From a virus, in the IMG/VR virus record IMGVR_UViG_3300034407_003044, positions 1 through 24,506 of that record: a stretch of DNA of 24,506 nucleotides; one strand, written 5' to 3'. Positions 1-8,902 of this stretch are shown in pieces. Made by a program: the position numbers and the translations under genes. Below the pieces are notes generated by a model. That model ran no database searches. It saw nothing but the letters and a program-made list of their open reading frames with translations, and was not told the DNA's origin. The first letter of the stretch is position 1. Each line of letters begins with the position of its first letter.

Positions 1-78
1 AACCTCTACAAACGCTTCTTTAAAACCACTATTTTTTAAAACCTCAAATTGTTCTTTATTTTCTATTAACCAAAACAC
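1..78 (-). CDS. Partial hypothetical protein (N-terminus only)
   Basis: This open frame runs off the left edge and shows 26 codons from a GTG at 78-76, beginning MFWLIENKEQFEVLK and ending at EAFVEV. The frame is closed just upstream by a TAA and starts 11 bases after the stop of the preceding gene, so the spacing suits a new cistron in the same operon. Composition (Glu, Lys, Phe, hydrophobic alternation) looks coding rather than random. No ATG lies in this frame; the ATG at 89-87 opens a different frame that stops after ten codons. I do not recognise the family from this short piece. It could be an unrelated gene following the baseplate block. Confidence 0.5.
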   Translation of the reverse strand, partial: MFWLIENKEQFEVLKNSGFKEAFVEV

Positions 79-89
79 TTAATACCATC

Positions 90-671
90 TTATTTATAGT
101 ATTGAATGTAATTAAATTTTAGGAAAGCTCCAAGTCTAGATGCTTTAAATTGCTTTTGTTTTAGTTCTACTATACCCTTATTCACTTCAAATACCACATT
201 TTTATCACCTGTTAATTTCCAAGGTAATGAAAATCCAATATACAAATTATTCTTGAATAAGTCACTAGTTTCATAATAAATTTCTTCGTTTGATTTTTTA
301 GAAAAGTATCTTGTAAATTCTCCTGTTTCATAATCTTGAGTAGAGGGAGAGGGATAAAAAGAAATTGGTGTTTGAGATATACCTTGGTTGTACTGTATTT
401 TTTTAAGAGTACTATAATCTTGGTTTTCAGGATAAAATCTAGGATCTTCAGGATTATTATCTTCAAATGTTTCAGGTGTAGGAAAAGAGGGAACTGAATT
501 TAAGTTTACTAATTCTAGATTAGATCCATCACCTGGGTAGTTACCTGTAAAGAATTTATTATCAAAAGTACTAAAGTACTGTCCTGTGTAAGGAGCTAAA
601 GTATCTTTATATGCTAATTCTCCGTTAGAATATAGATTAGGGGTTATATGTGATGCTGGGTAATAGATCAT
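90..671 (-). CDS. Hypothetical virion-associated protein, 193 aa
   Basis: I do not recognise a named family. The 193-residue protein is rich in Tyr, Pro, Asn and Ser, has no signal peptide or membrane segment, and opens with MIYYPASHITPNLYS followed by a stretch containing LAPYTGQYF and a repeated F-FTGNYPGDGS-like pattern. The C-terminal third is basic (KELKQKQFKASR-type composition). Its ATG overlaps the stop of the large hub gene as ATGA, so it is probably translationally coupled to it. Last place in the baseplate run suggests a small structural or baseplate-attached protein. Function is inferred from position only. Confidence 0.75.
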   Translation of the reverse strand: MIYYPASHITPNLYSNGELAYKDTLAPYTGQYFSTFDNKFFTGNYPGDGSNLELVNLNSVPSFPTPETFEDNNPEDPRFYPENQDYSTLKKIQYNQGISQTPISFYPSPSTQDYETGEFTRYFSKKSNEEIYYETSDLFKNNLYIGFSLPWKLTGDKNVVFEVNKGIVELKQKQFKASRLGAFLKFNYIQYYK

Positions 672-3600
672 TCTTTAGTGTATACTACTTTACCTGTTGT
701 TTCTGATGTTTTTATATTTCTTCTCCCTATAGCTAAAGCATTATGATCATTTGGAACTGTGATTTTAGTACCATCTTGGAATGTATTACTATCCTTTCTA
801 GGGGCGGCTACTTTAATGGTTTGGCCGGGTTTACCCCAGAATTCCCAGTGCCAAGATTCATCTACCCCTTTCCCATCTCTTAGTCTTAGGGGGTTATACC
901 AACCAAATTTAGGGGCATGTTCAGCCCAAAAAGCATAGGCTTTATTGGTTGTTCTAAATGTTTGATTAATTGTAGGATCTGATGTTAATTTACCATTTCC
1001 GTTTCTAGCTATTAATTCATTAATGTCAACAGCACCACCCCACCCATGAGGACTACTTCCAGCACTTGCTGTTTTAGCTGAACTATCTGCTGTTTTTAAT
1101 CCATTTTGGTGATTGTAACTTCTATAAGCTGAGGTGATAAGGAAAGGATTTCCCTCCCAGTTTTCTTCTATAAATTTACCAAATTCTAATAAAGCAAGGG
1201 CTGCAGGTTCTGCTAAATAGTATTCACCATCGTAATAAGTTTTATTAGAATTTTGGTTTAGAAGTTTAAAAGCACTAGTTGAATATTTTTTAACAGCATC
1301 AGCATTTGTACTAGTAGTAGCATAAGGAAGATAAAATGAACTATTAACACCCTTACTTAATTTTTTTACATTACCAATAGATATTAAAGCAGACTTTTGG
1401 TACCTTATACCCAGTTTAATTGTATCACCTGGTAAATTTAAATTACCGTTAGTAGTTAATACCTCACCTGCAATGATATCATTATTGGCAAATTCATTTA
1501 ACCTATCTAAGGTAGCAGTATTTTCTGCCGTACTATTTTCTGGGGCTGTTACTTTAATAGTTTGAGCTAGCATTGTTGCTAAGGCACTAGAATTATAACT
1601 ATAAAATCCAACTAAATTTTCAAATCCTGTAGTTACTGGAGGGAGTGTGTTTAGAATATCTTCTAAGTTGAGATCTAATTTATCAAATAATTTAGGAACG
1701 GACATTGTGCCAATACTAGTTTCCCATTTATTATTTACTATTTTATGATCTAATTTAGTAATAATAAAATCTAAAGTATTTCCATAATTAGGAGGCAAAA
1801 ATCTACTATCAATTTTTAACCTGTCAAATATTCTAAGACCTGACATACCATCAAGGGTTAGATTAAATCCTACAGGAACAAAACCTATAAAAGGTGTTGG
1901 GGAGTTTTTACTTATTGCCTCTAAAGCGTAGAATTTTTGAAAGAATGCTTTTTGAGTTTCTGTAAATCCAGTAAGTGAAGTGAGTTCACCTTCTACGGGT
2001 GTAATATTACAATTGGGGAAACTATAACCTGTAGCATTTGTTATAAAATCTGTAAAAGTAGTTCCAAATAAAACATTATCATCTGTTTTAGTAAAAGTAG
2101 AAGATTTAGCACCCTCAAATGAATTATAATAATCTTTATAGGCTGAGATTATATTTAAGTAATTAGCTGTAACTTCATCTGCTTCTTTTATTTTTTGGTC
2201 GATGTCAAATTTTTGGGGTAAAATCCTATCTACTAAACCATAATTCCATTTACTAAATAACGTAGCATCCTCACCTACAGCCTGACCGTTGGCTTGGGCT
2301 CCTATTGCTATCATGTTTCCTAGTTTATTTGTAATTTCGGTTTTAAATTGATAATCAGTTACAAAACTACCATCTCGATTACCACTAGCTTCATTTCCAA
2401 ACCCATATATTACTAAAGAGGGTTCTTCTTCTTTTGCTTTTCTTAATTTTTCTACTTCAAATGGAGAAACCTCATCATAAAACTCAACCACTTGTATAAT
2501 GGAGGGGTTTTCATACGTTCCGAAATTTTTGTCTACTAACCTTAAATTTAATTTATTTACACCTCCTAATAAAGTATTAGCCTCATTAAGTAATGATTTA
2601 AGAAATCTATATAAATTTAAAGAACCTGTGGTTTCATCTAGATTAGAGTTTATTATACTTTCTATTAATTCATAAGAAAAATATAAATTCATTATTCGAC
2701 CTACGTCTACTCCATCTATGGTTTGGTGGAAAGGATTGATATTATTGGGAGCGTCATTAAAAATTTCTACTTTAGTACCCAAATAATCACCTTTATATCT
2801 AACTATAAGTTTACTGGGATCACTAGATATACTCTTTTTATTACTAAAACAATACTGATCAAATGAGTTGTCTAACTTAAATAAGATAGGTTCATTATCA
2901 GCATCAGCACCATATAACAAATAATGTTGGTTTAATAGACCTAAAAGACTACCAAATCTAATATATTTTACAAAATGGGTACTACCAAATATAGCGGCAC
3001 AAGAATCAATTGTTTGACTAGCATTTTTTAATTCATCATCAGTTACACCCGCATATCCACCATCCTTTATAAATTTTAAAACTTTATATTCACTTTTGGT
3101 GGATTGGAATTGATACGAAGTTTCATTTTCAGCATCGAATATATAAGAAAATAATAGATTTGCTGGGACTCCTCCTGGGACTAGGTATCCAGCAAATGGT
3201 GAAAAGAAACTTGGTTTAGTTTTTGTCCCCATTCTAAGGGGATCTACAATTTGACTAATTTGAGTTAAAAGAGTATTTTCTTGTTGGTCTTTTTTTAAGG
3301 CAGATTTACTATCTTTAGAGTTAGCAAATAAGTTAGCATTTTGAACTACATTTACTTTTAAACTTTCAACTACACTACCCTGACTAATTAGTTTTAGGCT
3401 TATTAAGTAATACCCCTCTTTTGTAAATTCCCAAGAAAAATTAGTTACCCTTCCTAAAAAACCATCGTAATTACCATGAGAAGATTTTCTATTTTCTTCT
3501 ATTTTAGTATAAAAATATTTAGTTCCTTCTGCGTTTTGAGGAGGGTTATCTAAAAACTCTGCTGTTAAGCTATAACGATTAGTTTCGTAAGTTGTTGTTG

Positions 3601-4198
3601 ATGTTTCTGGGTTTATGGATGGATATGATGAATTGCCCCATTCTAATAACATAGAGTATCCTAATCTTAAATATAAAGCCTCAATATACTCAAATTGTTT
3701 AGTATTATTGGCTCTAATCTGTAGATTAGCAAATCTTAAGCTACCTTTATTAGTAGTTTCACTATTAAATGATATAATACCAGGCATTGCTTGAGCCCCA
3801 AATTCACTAAATCCGTAATTAGATGTACTGCTAGGTAATATCGAATTGGTATTAGATACCCCAAATTTTTGGGTACCATCTTGATTTAAAACACCACCTT
3901 GAAGTACCATTTGACTGGCTAGCTCGTTACCGCTGTATTCGGGGATCTCTAGTAAAGATGATCTAAATTGAGCCCCACCATTAGATATGGTTTCCCATTG
4001 ACTACTACTTACATTGTAGGAAGCAATAGGTTGGTCTTCAATATTAACTGATGATGCTAGTCTAACCCATGAGGTTTTGCCATTCATCCAAACTATATCA
4101 GCAGAATCCTTTTTCTTTTTACCTAGGATTTCTTGGCGTAATTTAATTTGATCTTGAACGTATTCTAAATGAGGTTTTCCAATGATATTAGAATCCAT
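668..4198 (-). CDS. Baseplate hub protein with C-terminal M15 (VanY-like) peptidase
   Basis: This 1176-residue protein appears to combine a baseplate hub or tail-tip body with a cell-wall peptidase. The C-terminal part (about 1000-1125) carries the M15 D-Ala-D-Ala carboxypeptidase signature: SPHGWGGAVD at 1049-1058 fits S-x-H-x-x-G-x-A-x-D and supplies zinc ligands H1051 and D1058, and ESWHW at 1114-1118 supplies the third ligand H1117. An upstream SAYRSYNHQ (1023-1031) matches the conserved segment before the active site. The first ~900 residues hold hub-like beta-rich sequence, for example GRVTNFSWEF and GLRIFDRLKIDSRF, but I cannot assign them to gp27 or gp5 specifically. The expected role is local cleavage of peptidoglycan cross-bridges during DNA delivery. 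The gene lies five bases after the gp53-like gene and overlaps the next gene by four. The peptidase call is strong; the hub call rests on position and length. Confidence 0.85.
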   Translation of the reverse strand: MDSNIIGKPHLEYVQDQIKLRQEILGKKKKDSADIVWMNGKTSWVRLASSVNIEDQPIASYNVSSSQWETISNGGAQFRSSLLEIPEYSGNELASQMVLQGGVLNQDGTQKFGVSNTNSILPSSTSNYGFSEFGAQAMPGIISFNSETTNKGSLRFANLQIRANNTKQFEYIEALYLRLGYSMLLEWGNSSYPSINPETSTTTYETNRYSLTAEFLDNPPQNAEGTKYFYTKIEENRKSSHGNYDGFLGRVTNFSWEFTKEGYYLISLKLISQGSVVESLKVNVVQNANLFANSKDSKSALKKDQQENTLLTQISQIVDPLRMGTKTKPSFFSPFAGYLVPGGVPANLLFSYIFDAENETSYQFQSTKSEYKVLKFIKDGGYAGVTDDELKNASQTIDSCAAIFGSTHFVKYIRFGSLLGLLNQHYLLYGADADNEPILFKLDNSFDQYCFSNKKSISSDPSKLIVRYKGDYLGTKVEIFNDAPNNINPFHQTIDGVDVGRIMNLYFSYELIESIINSNLDETTGSLNLYRFLKSLLNEANTLLGGVNKLNLRLVDKNFGTYENPSIIQVVEFYDEVSPFEVEKLRKAKEEEPSLVIYGFGNEASGNRDGSFVTDYQFKTEITNKLGNMIAIGAQANGQAVGEDATLFSKWNYGLVDRILPQKFDIDQKIKEADEVTANYLNIISAYKDYYNSFEGAKSSTFTKTDDNVLFGTTFTDFITNATGYSFPNCNITPVEGELTSLTGFTETQKAFFQKFYALEAISKNSPTPFIGFVPVGFNLTLDGMSGLRIFDRLKIDSRFLPPNYGNTLDFIITKLDHKIVNNKWETSIGTMSVPKLFDKLDLNLEDILNTLPPVTTGFENLVGFYSYNSSALATMLAQTIKVTAPENSTAENTATLDRLNEFANNDIIAGEVLTTNGNLNLPGDTIKLGIRYQKSALISIGNVKKLSKGVNSSFYLPYATTSTNADAVKKYSTSAFKLLNQNSNKTYYDGEYYLAEPAALALLEFGKFIEENWEGNPFLITSAYRSYNHQNGLKTADSSAKTASAGSSPHGWGGAVDINELIARNGNGKLTSDPTINQTFRTTNKAYAFWAEHAPKFGWYNPLRLRDGKGVDESWHWEFWGKPGQTIKVAAPRKDSNTFQDGTKITVPNDHNALAIGRRNIKTSETTGKVVYTKE

Positions 4199-4203
4199 AT
4201 AAC

Positions 4204-4503
4204 TTATTGATTTAATTTATTGTACGCTAATAATATTGAATCTAAATTGCCTGGGATTCTTATTTGTACTCCTACTGGAGGTGATATTGAATTTTGGGAA
4301 TATTCTGCGTTAGCTGAGGAGATGACCCACCATAATGAAGAATCGTTAAAATAATTAAATGCTAATACATCATATCTATCACCTTCGGTAGTAATAACAT
4401 ATATGTCATTATCACTACGTGGGATTTCAGGATACTTTGTAGTTGAATACATTCTAGTACCTTCCAGATCGTGAATAATTTTTATGTTTTTATAACGATT
4501 CAT
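4204..4503 (-). CDS. gp53: gp53-like baseplate wedge protein with LysM-type fold
   Basis: The 99-residue product has the core of the small LysM-like baseplate proteins: a tyrosine/arginine-rich N-terminus, then YVITTEGDRYDVLAFNYF, then SSLWWVISSANA, and a C-terminal section with Pro-Gly-Val and IRIPGNLDSIL. The G-D-R-x-D-x-L-A ... LWW-I-xx-AN pattern is what gp53 of T4-like phages and related tail-tip adaptors share. T4 gp53 is about twice as long, so this would be a minimal version. It would join wedges to the hub around the tail tube. The ATG directly follows the TAA of the upstream gene (TAAATG), indicating tight coupling. A generic LysM tail protein is the alternative. Confidence 0.7.
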   Translation of the reverse strand: MNRYKNIKIIHDLEGTRMYSTTKYPEIPRSDNDIYVITTEGDRYDVLAFNYFNDSSLWWVISSANAEYSQNSISPPVGVQIRIPGNLDSILLAYNKLNQ

Positions 4504-6270
4504 TTATTTACTTGCGAGATTTACTGGTTCTTCTTTTTCTACTATGTAATGATCATCTGCTCTAAACAAATTAGATGGTGTTTTTTGGTATAAATTATTA
4601 CCTCCTAAATTGTCTTGTAATGATATGAATCTTTGTTTAATTCTCCCACCTCCATTTATGTCTTTTATGGTTTCAGGTAAGAAATCATAAATTGGTTTAA
4701 AGTCCATAGACACCACTATTCTATGAGGTAATTCTTTTACTTCAGGATTTCTAAACGTAATACCACCTTCTTCTACAATATTTTTATTATTTGAAGGGAT
4801 ACCAATTTCCCATGGGGTATCATTAGGAATAGTATAACTTAAATTAGTAATAATGCCTGGGGTTTCATAGAAATAACCACCTAAAGTTAATTGATGAATA
4901 TTACCTCTCATATAACCTTCTGTTGAATAATTAGGGGCTAATGTAGATTTTAGGTAATTTAATTTTTGATACATTACAGATAATTCCTGTACTGATTGGG
5001 CTGCCACAGTAAAACCCATTTGAATGTTATTTTGGAACCCTTGATAATTGTAAAAGTTTTCACCTCTACCTATATATCTAAAATTATTCCATTGAGCTGA
5101 CATACTATCACTAAAATTATTAATAAATGCTCTAAAATGAGTAAATACTTTTAGTTTTGGGTTATCATTATCGATAGTGGCTATTCTAAATTTGACTATG
5201 TCATTTTTACGTTTATCAGTAGTAACAACTGAACTTTTATAAAGGTATAAGGAATTAATCTGGTCCATTCCTCTTTCATTATCCGGTCTACCTTTAGAAT
5301 AATCTTTTCTATCAGAGGTACGAGCACCAGGGTTACCTTGATTTAAACGTTGTTCTATATTTTTAGTTTTATAATCAGGGGAATCAGAAATAAATGAGTT
5401 AGTATCTTTAGATTGTAATTCTTTTCTAAAATCTTTAACTAATGTTGAACCTTGTGGTCCTACATAATCAGCATTTTCTATTTGATTAGGGTTAAAAGTA
5501 GCGTATTGAATAGCTCCTTTAGTACCTATACCACTAAATAATGTTCTTTGTGAGGCTGTTTTAATAGTAGTTTCACCTATACCTAAAACTGAACCCGGGC
5601 CACCTTTATAAGTAAATAAAATAGTATCATTAGAACCATTTCTAGAGGTTATTTTACTCTGGTAGAGATTAACTAAGCGGTTGTTACTAAATTGAACTAT
5701 ACCTGTATTGCTGACTCTAACAGCACCTAAACCTTGTTCAACAGCACCCAAAGGAGCTAACATGGTTAAATATTTAGGACCTCCCGTAAATGGGTTTATT
5801 CCTTGTTTGTATAAATGAATACCATCAGCATTAACTAATGCTTGACCTAATGTTGATAATGGTGTGTAAACCCCTTGATTTAAAATACCTCCTAGGGGTT
5901 TTAATAAAGAAGGGAATTCCTTTCCAGCTGTAAAAGTAGTATAACCTCCATCCATATCTGTACCAACACGAGATAGGAGATTTTGTTTTAAAGTAAAGAA
6001 GGCTCCGACAGGAGTTTGCGTAAATAACTGGAATAAACGCGAGGCATCTTGTACTGAACGTACTGGGGCGAGTAAACCACCTCTTACAAGAAAATCCTCA
6101 CCTCCTGATCTACCTAATTCTTCAGTTTTGACTTTAGTATGATCTTTAACCACAAAAGGCTGACCAAAGATACCATTATTGGCACCTTTACCTGGTTTAT
6201 CGTAACCATATGGTAAACTCTTGAACTTAGTTTGGAATGCTAGTTCATTTTGTGGTGTTACTAAAGGCAT
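4504..6270 (-). CDS. Large baseplate/tail-tip structural protein (unassigned)
   Basis: This 588-residue soluble protein is rich in Gly, Asn and Thr and lacks signal peptide or membrane segments. I cannot name the family with certainty. The C-terminal ~170 residues resemble tail-tube-fold baseplate proteins: the string HQLTLGGYFYETPG, then ITNLSYTIPNDTPWEIGIP, then LPHRIVVSMDFKPIYDF has the 'strand - ELP-x-x-VxVSMxFxPI' ending often seen in tail-tube initiator or gp48/gp54-like proteins. The middle (about 300-345) is charged and low in hydrophobics, probably a flexible linker. It sits between the 71-aa gene (3-base gap) and the gp53-like gene (no gap), where a tube-baseplate connector would be expected. 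Role inferred from position and the C-terminal pattern. Confidence 0.65.
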   Translation of the reverse strand: MPLVTPQNELAFQTKFKSLPYGYDKPGKGANNGIFGQPFVVKDHTKVKTEELGRSGGEDFLVRGGLLAPVRSVQDASRLFQLFTQTPVGAFFTLKQNLLSRVGTDMDGGYTTFTAGKEFPSLLKPLGGILNQGVYTPLSTLGQALVNADGIHLYKQGINPFTGGPKYLTMLAPLGAVEQGLGAVRVSNTGIVQFSNNRLVNLYQSKITSRNGSNDTILFTYKGGPGSVLGIGETTIKTASQRTLFSGIGTKGAIQYATFNPNQIENADYVGPQGSTLVKDFRKELQSKDTNSFISDSPDYKTKNIEQRLNQGNPGARTSDRKDYSKGRPDNERGMDQINSLYLYKSSVVTTDKRKNDIVKFRIATIDNDNPKLKVFTHFRAFINNFSDSMSAQWNNFRYIGRGENFYNYQGFQNNIQMGFTVAAQSVQELSVMYQKLNYLKSTLAPNYSTEGYMRGNIHQLTLGGYFYETPGIITNLSYTIPNDTPWEIGIPSNNKNIVEEGGITFRNPEVKELPHRIVVSMDFKPIYDFLPETIKDINGGGRIKQRFISLQDNLGGNNLYQKTPSNLFRADDHYIVEKEEPVNLASK

Positions 6271-6273
6271 AAA

Positions 6274-6489
6274 TTATCCTGGTAAGTTATTTGTGTACTT
6301 AGGAGGAGTAAGACCATCTAAATCTAATTGAGAAGGTGATGGTTTTTTAGACATATTTGGGTTACCATTAATAGAATATTCGTTATGGAGTCTTGATTGT
6401 GGATTTACCCCAGGCATATCTGAAGGGGTTGAACCATCCCATTTTGTTAGGTTTGAACCGGCATTTGCTAATTGATCTTTTAATCCCAT
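6274..6489 (-). CDS. Small proline-rich hypothetical structural protein, 71 aa
   Basis: A 71-residue, Pro/Asn/Ser-rich protein with almost no predicted secondary structure, starting MGLKDQLANAGSNLTKWDG and ending LDLDGLTPPKYTNNLPG. I do not recognise a function. Despite its size it is likely real: it has a clean ATG, is flanked by a 42-base gap holding the recurrent AATATTTATA element (6506-6515), and is followed three bases later by the next structural gene. Such a disordered peptide between tape measure and baseplate genes could be a plug, a linker or an assembly factor. Confidence 0.65.
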   Translation of the reverse strand: MGLKDQLANAGSNLTKWDGSTPSDMPGVNPQSRLHNEYSINGNPNMSKKPSPSQLDLDGLTPPKYTNNLPG

Positions 6490-6505
6490 GATTTTGTTAT
6501 TTTAT

Positions 6506-6515
6506 TATAAATATT
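6506..6515 (-). promoter_or_regulatory. Recurrent AT element upstream of 71-aa gene
   Basis: Coding-strand AATATTTATA in the context TTTTAATATTTATAATA, 16 bases before the ATG at 6489, in the 42-base gap after the tape measure gene. An A-rich leader without Shine-Dalgarno follows. Confidence 0.45.
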
Positions 6516-6531
6516 AAAAGTTTAATTTTAT

Positions 6532-8568
6532 TTATGACCCTAAAGCATACGATACATTAGAAGTATTCATAGCATCATTTAACTTTGAATCGTTCATATA
6601 TAAGTTGGTATCTTTAGCTAATAATTTTTCTAGTAATTCATCTGTTCTTGATCCACCACCAGAAGAATTTCCTGATTTAGATTGACCTGGTCTAGAACCT
6701 TCTGATGAGGCACTCCCACCTCCTCCCATACCAAAGCTAGTAAATTGGTTTGCTAAAGATTTTGAAGCACCTACAGTAGCTGAGAAGTCAAAATCACCCT
6801 TAAATAAAGCTAATAAATCTGTTACTACACCTACTAAAAGACCTACAATACTAAATGCTAAACCTAAAACTTCTATTACAGGCATTAATGCTGTTCCTAT
6901 ATCAGTAAATACTGATTGGAGTTTTTCTATAGTTTGGGACATTTTTTCGGACATAGATTGTTGCTCTAACATTCTAGCTAAGTCTTCTTCTCCAGCTGCT
7001 CTTAATTCTTTAGCATTTCTACCCATTACCTGTTGTTTAAATAACATATCAGATAATCTATCAGAAGATAAACCAAATGCCGAAGCCATTGCTTCTTGTT
7101 GAATAACATTCATTTTACTAAATTCAGTAAATGAACCTAATTGGTCAGCTATTTCTCTTTCTAAACCTACTATGTCTCCCGTTAAAGCAGCTTGTCTTGC
7201 TTTTTCTAAGTTTAATTCTTTACCTGTTAAAAGTTCGGCCTCTAATTCTGATGCTATGGAGGATTCAAAATTTAATATAGATTTAGATATAGTTTGAACA
7301 TCCGATAAATTACCACCTAATTCACCTGCTAGAGTAACAGCTTTAGCTATTTCTACTGTGTTAGCACCTAAATTAGCTCTTAATTGACCTGTTGTTTTAG
7401 CTACACCCTCTAAAATTACTTTTAAATCTTGCTGTATGCCTGATTGTCTTTGGAGTTCGTAACTTGTTCCAATAGCTGCTTGATAATCTTTTTCAGCATT
7501 TGTTCCCCTAGCTTCAGAAAGAGTAACTAAAGCACCAGCAGATTCTTTACTTAATTTAACTTGTTCTGTTAATTTAGTCATAGTGACTAAAGTATCAGTA
7601 CTAAAATTATTTATAAAACCTAACTGTTGGTTTAAAGCATTAAAATTTTCTACTAATTTAGTACCAGTAACAGCCATATTACCACTATCACGAGCTGCTT
7701 CTGCTAAATTTTCTCTAAATAAAGCAGATTGACCCTTAGTCATAGACATGGATTTGCCTAACTTTGTGGTTTCTTCATCGGCCCTTTGTATACCTTTAAG
7801 TAATTCTACTATAAGAGCAATTGGACCAAACGCTTTACTTATACTTTTACCTATTGATGAAAATAACTTACTAGCTGTTTGAGATTTACCTAAAGGACCT
7901 AAAGCTTTAGTACCTCCTTCAGTTAAAGTTGCTGAAAGTTTTCGGGCATCGGCTACAGCACCATCTATGTTAAGAAGTTTTGAAAACTTACCTCCACCTA
8001 GCTTGTTTAAAACCTCACCAAAACCACCAGCAAGTTTTCCACCTGTACCTAACCCATCTTCTATGGTTTTAGCTCTTTCAGCGAGCTCTTCCATTTCTAT
8101 ATTTTGGTCTACTAATGAATCTAGTTGTCTAGCATACAATTCTGCTAGATCAAACTGGGAGTTGGTTAGATTTTCTCCAGAAGATTCAAGTAAATTCCAA
8201 ATACCACCTTGTTCACTAAGAGCGGTGTTAATTTCATTATAACCATAACCCATTTTTGCTAAAGCTTGAATAGCTTCAACCTCTAACGCTTTTTGTGCTG
8301 TTTTTTGTTTAGTTATATCTTTTTGAAGATCATCATAAGCTTTTTCTCCTGCTAAAATATCCCCCATTTCACGATTAATATCGCGTGTAGAATTAGCAAT
8401 ATCTCTAAAAGCTTTAGCTGCGGATTGACCCTGGAGGTTACTATCAAATACCTCTTTTGTAAATTTTCTAGCCTCATCCGCTAAACTCCTTTGTTCAAAG
8501 AGAATATCCCCTAAAGTTTCTTTTAGGTTTTGAGCATTTTTATTAGCTTCACTTAGGTTATCGGCCAT
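6532..8568 (-). CDS. Tail tape measure protein
   Basis: This 678-residue protein has the features of a tape measure. It has a long, helical, Ala/Glu/Lys/Gln-rich N-terminal two-thirds. A hydrophobic run at about 560-589 (ending LLVGVVTDLLALF) is suitable for membrane insertion, and a weaker hydrophobic patch lies near FGPIALIVELL (about 245-260). A Gly/Ser-rich linker (about 612-640) follows, then a short helical C-terminus. It comes directly after the gp26/gp51-like pair, where tailed phages place the tape measure. By the usual rule of about 1.5 angstrom per residue its length would suit a tail of roughly 100 nm. The protein would set tail length and be ejected at infection. It may combine with hub functions as gp29 does in T4. 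The start ATG is preceded by an AATATTTAT element 15 bases upstream. Confidence 0.85.
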   Translation of the reverse strand: MADNLSEANKNAQNLKETLGDILFEQRSLADEARKFTKEVFDSNLQGQSAAKAFRDIANSTRDINREMGDILAGEKAYDDLQKDITKQKTAQKALEVEAIQALAKMGYGYNEINTALSEQGGIWNLLESSGENLTNSQFDLAELYARQLDSLVDQNIEMEELAERAKTIEDGLGTGGKLAGGFGEVLNKLGGGKFSKLLNIDGAVADARKLSATLTEGGTKALGPLGKSQTASKLFSSIGKSISKAFGPIALIVELLKGIQRADEETTKLGKSMSMTKGQSALFRENLAEAARDSGNMAVTGTKLVENFNALNQQLGFINNFSTDTLVTMTKLTEQVKLSKESAGALVTLSEARGTNAEKDYQAAIGTSYELQRQSGIQQDLKVILEGVAKTTGQLRANLGANTVEIAKAVTLAGELGGNLSDVQTISKSILNFESSIASELEAELLTGKELNLEKARQAALTGDIVGLEREIADQLGSFTEFSKMNVIQQEAMASAFGLSSDRLSDMLFKQQVMGRNAKELRAAGEEDLARMLEQQSMSEKMSQTIEKLQSVFTDIGTALMPVIEVLGLAFSIVGLLVGVVTDLLALFKGDFDFSATVGASKSLANQFTSFGMGGGGSASSEGSRPGQSKSGNSSGGGSRTDELLEKLLAKDTNLYMNDSKLNDAMNTSNVSYALGS

Positions 8569-8583
8569 GATTTAATATTTGGT

Positions 8584-8593
8584 AATAAATATT
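8584..8593 (-). promoter_or_regulatory. Recurrent AT element upstream of tape measure gene
   Basis: Coding-strand AATATTTATT, one mismatch from the common form, 15 bases before the ATG at 8568 in a 37-base gap. It could drive the tape measure gene separately from the gp26/gp51-like pair. Confidence 0.4.
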
Positions 8594-8605
8594 GAAATTT
8601 TTAAC

Positions 8606-8902
8606 CTATTTATAAGAAGATTTAGTAGGTATTGGGATATTATTGGAATTAATTTTACCATCAGGACCTATTACTGTAGACGAACCATTAGATGAGGCAT
8701 TATCATATTGTTCTTTTTGCCTTTTCATATGGTTTTCTATTTCTTTAAAAGTAAATAAACGAAGCCACCTAGGGAGATTATAAACATCTGACCATGAGTA
8801 GCCTCCATTACCATAGAATACTATTTCATGGATCTGTCTAAATAAATCTATTCTATATTTAGGAGCTGAATCAGAAGTCAGGCCAAAAAAACTTGAGTCC
8901 AA
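8606..8902 (-). CDS. gp51: gp51-like hub-assembly protein, probably expressed by frameshift
   Basis: The reading frame holds the compact core expected of gp51-type baseplate hub assembly proteins: IDLFRQIHEIVFYGNGGYSW then VYNLPRWLRLFTF, followed by an acidic-basic helix and a disordered tail with a GPDGKINS segment. The frame overlaps the end of the gp26-like gene by 32 bases in a different register. It has no ATG before the conserved core; the only upstream initiator is a TTG at 8902-8900, whereas nearly every other full-length gene here starts with ATG. It is therefore likely made as a C-terminal extension of the gp26-like protein by slippage on the T7 run at 8891-8885, giving about 330 residues, or less likely from the TTG. 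Position just before the tape measure is that of the tail assembly chaperones. Confidence 0.75.
   Translation of the reverse strand: MDSSFFGLTSDSAPKYRIDLFRQIHEIVFYGNGGYSWSDVYNLPRWLRLFTFKEIENHMKRQKEQYDNASSNGSSTVIGPDGKINSNNIPIPTKSSYK

Noticed and set aside
212-466. Minus-strand alternative frame inside the 193-aa gene
   Set aside because: Ile/Lys/Leu-rich shadow of the longer frame, which begins at a proper coupled start.
668-4198. Considered as an endolysin gene
   Set aside because: The peptidase domain is only the C-terminal ~12 percent of a huge protein placed among baseplate genes, which fits a tail-associated enzyme better than a free lysis enzyme; no holin is visible.
7967-8242. Plus-strand open frame inside the tape measure gene
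   Set aside because: It lies wholly antisense to a well-supported gene, has a Ser/Pro-rich composition typical of a shadow frame, and lacks upstream signals.
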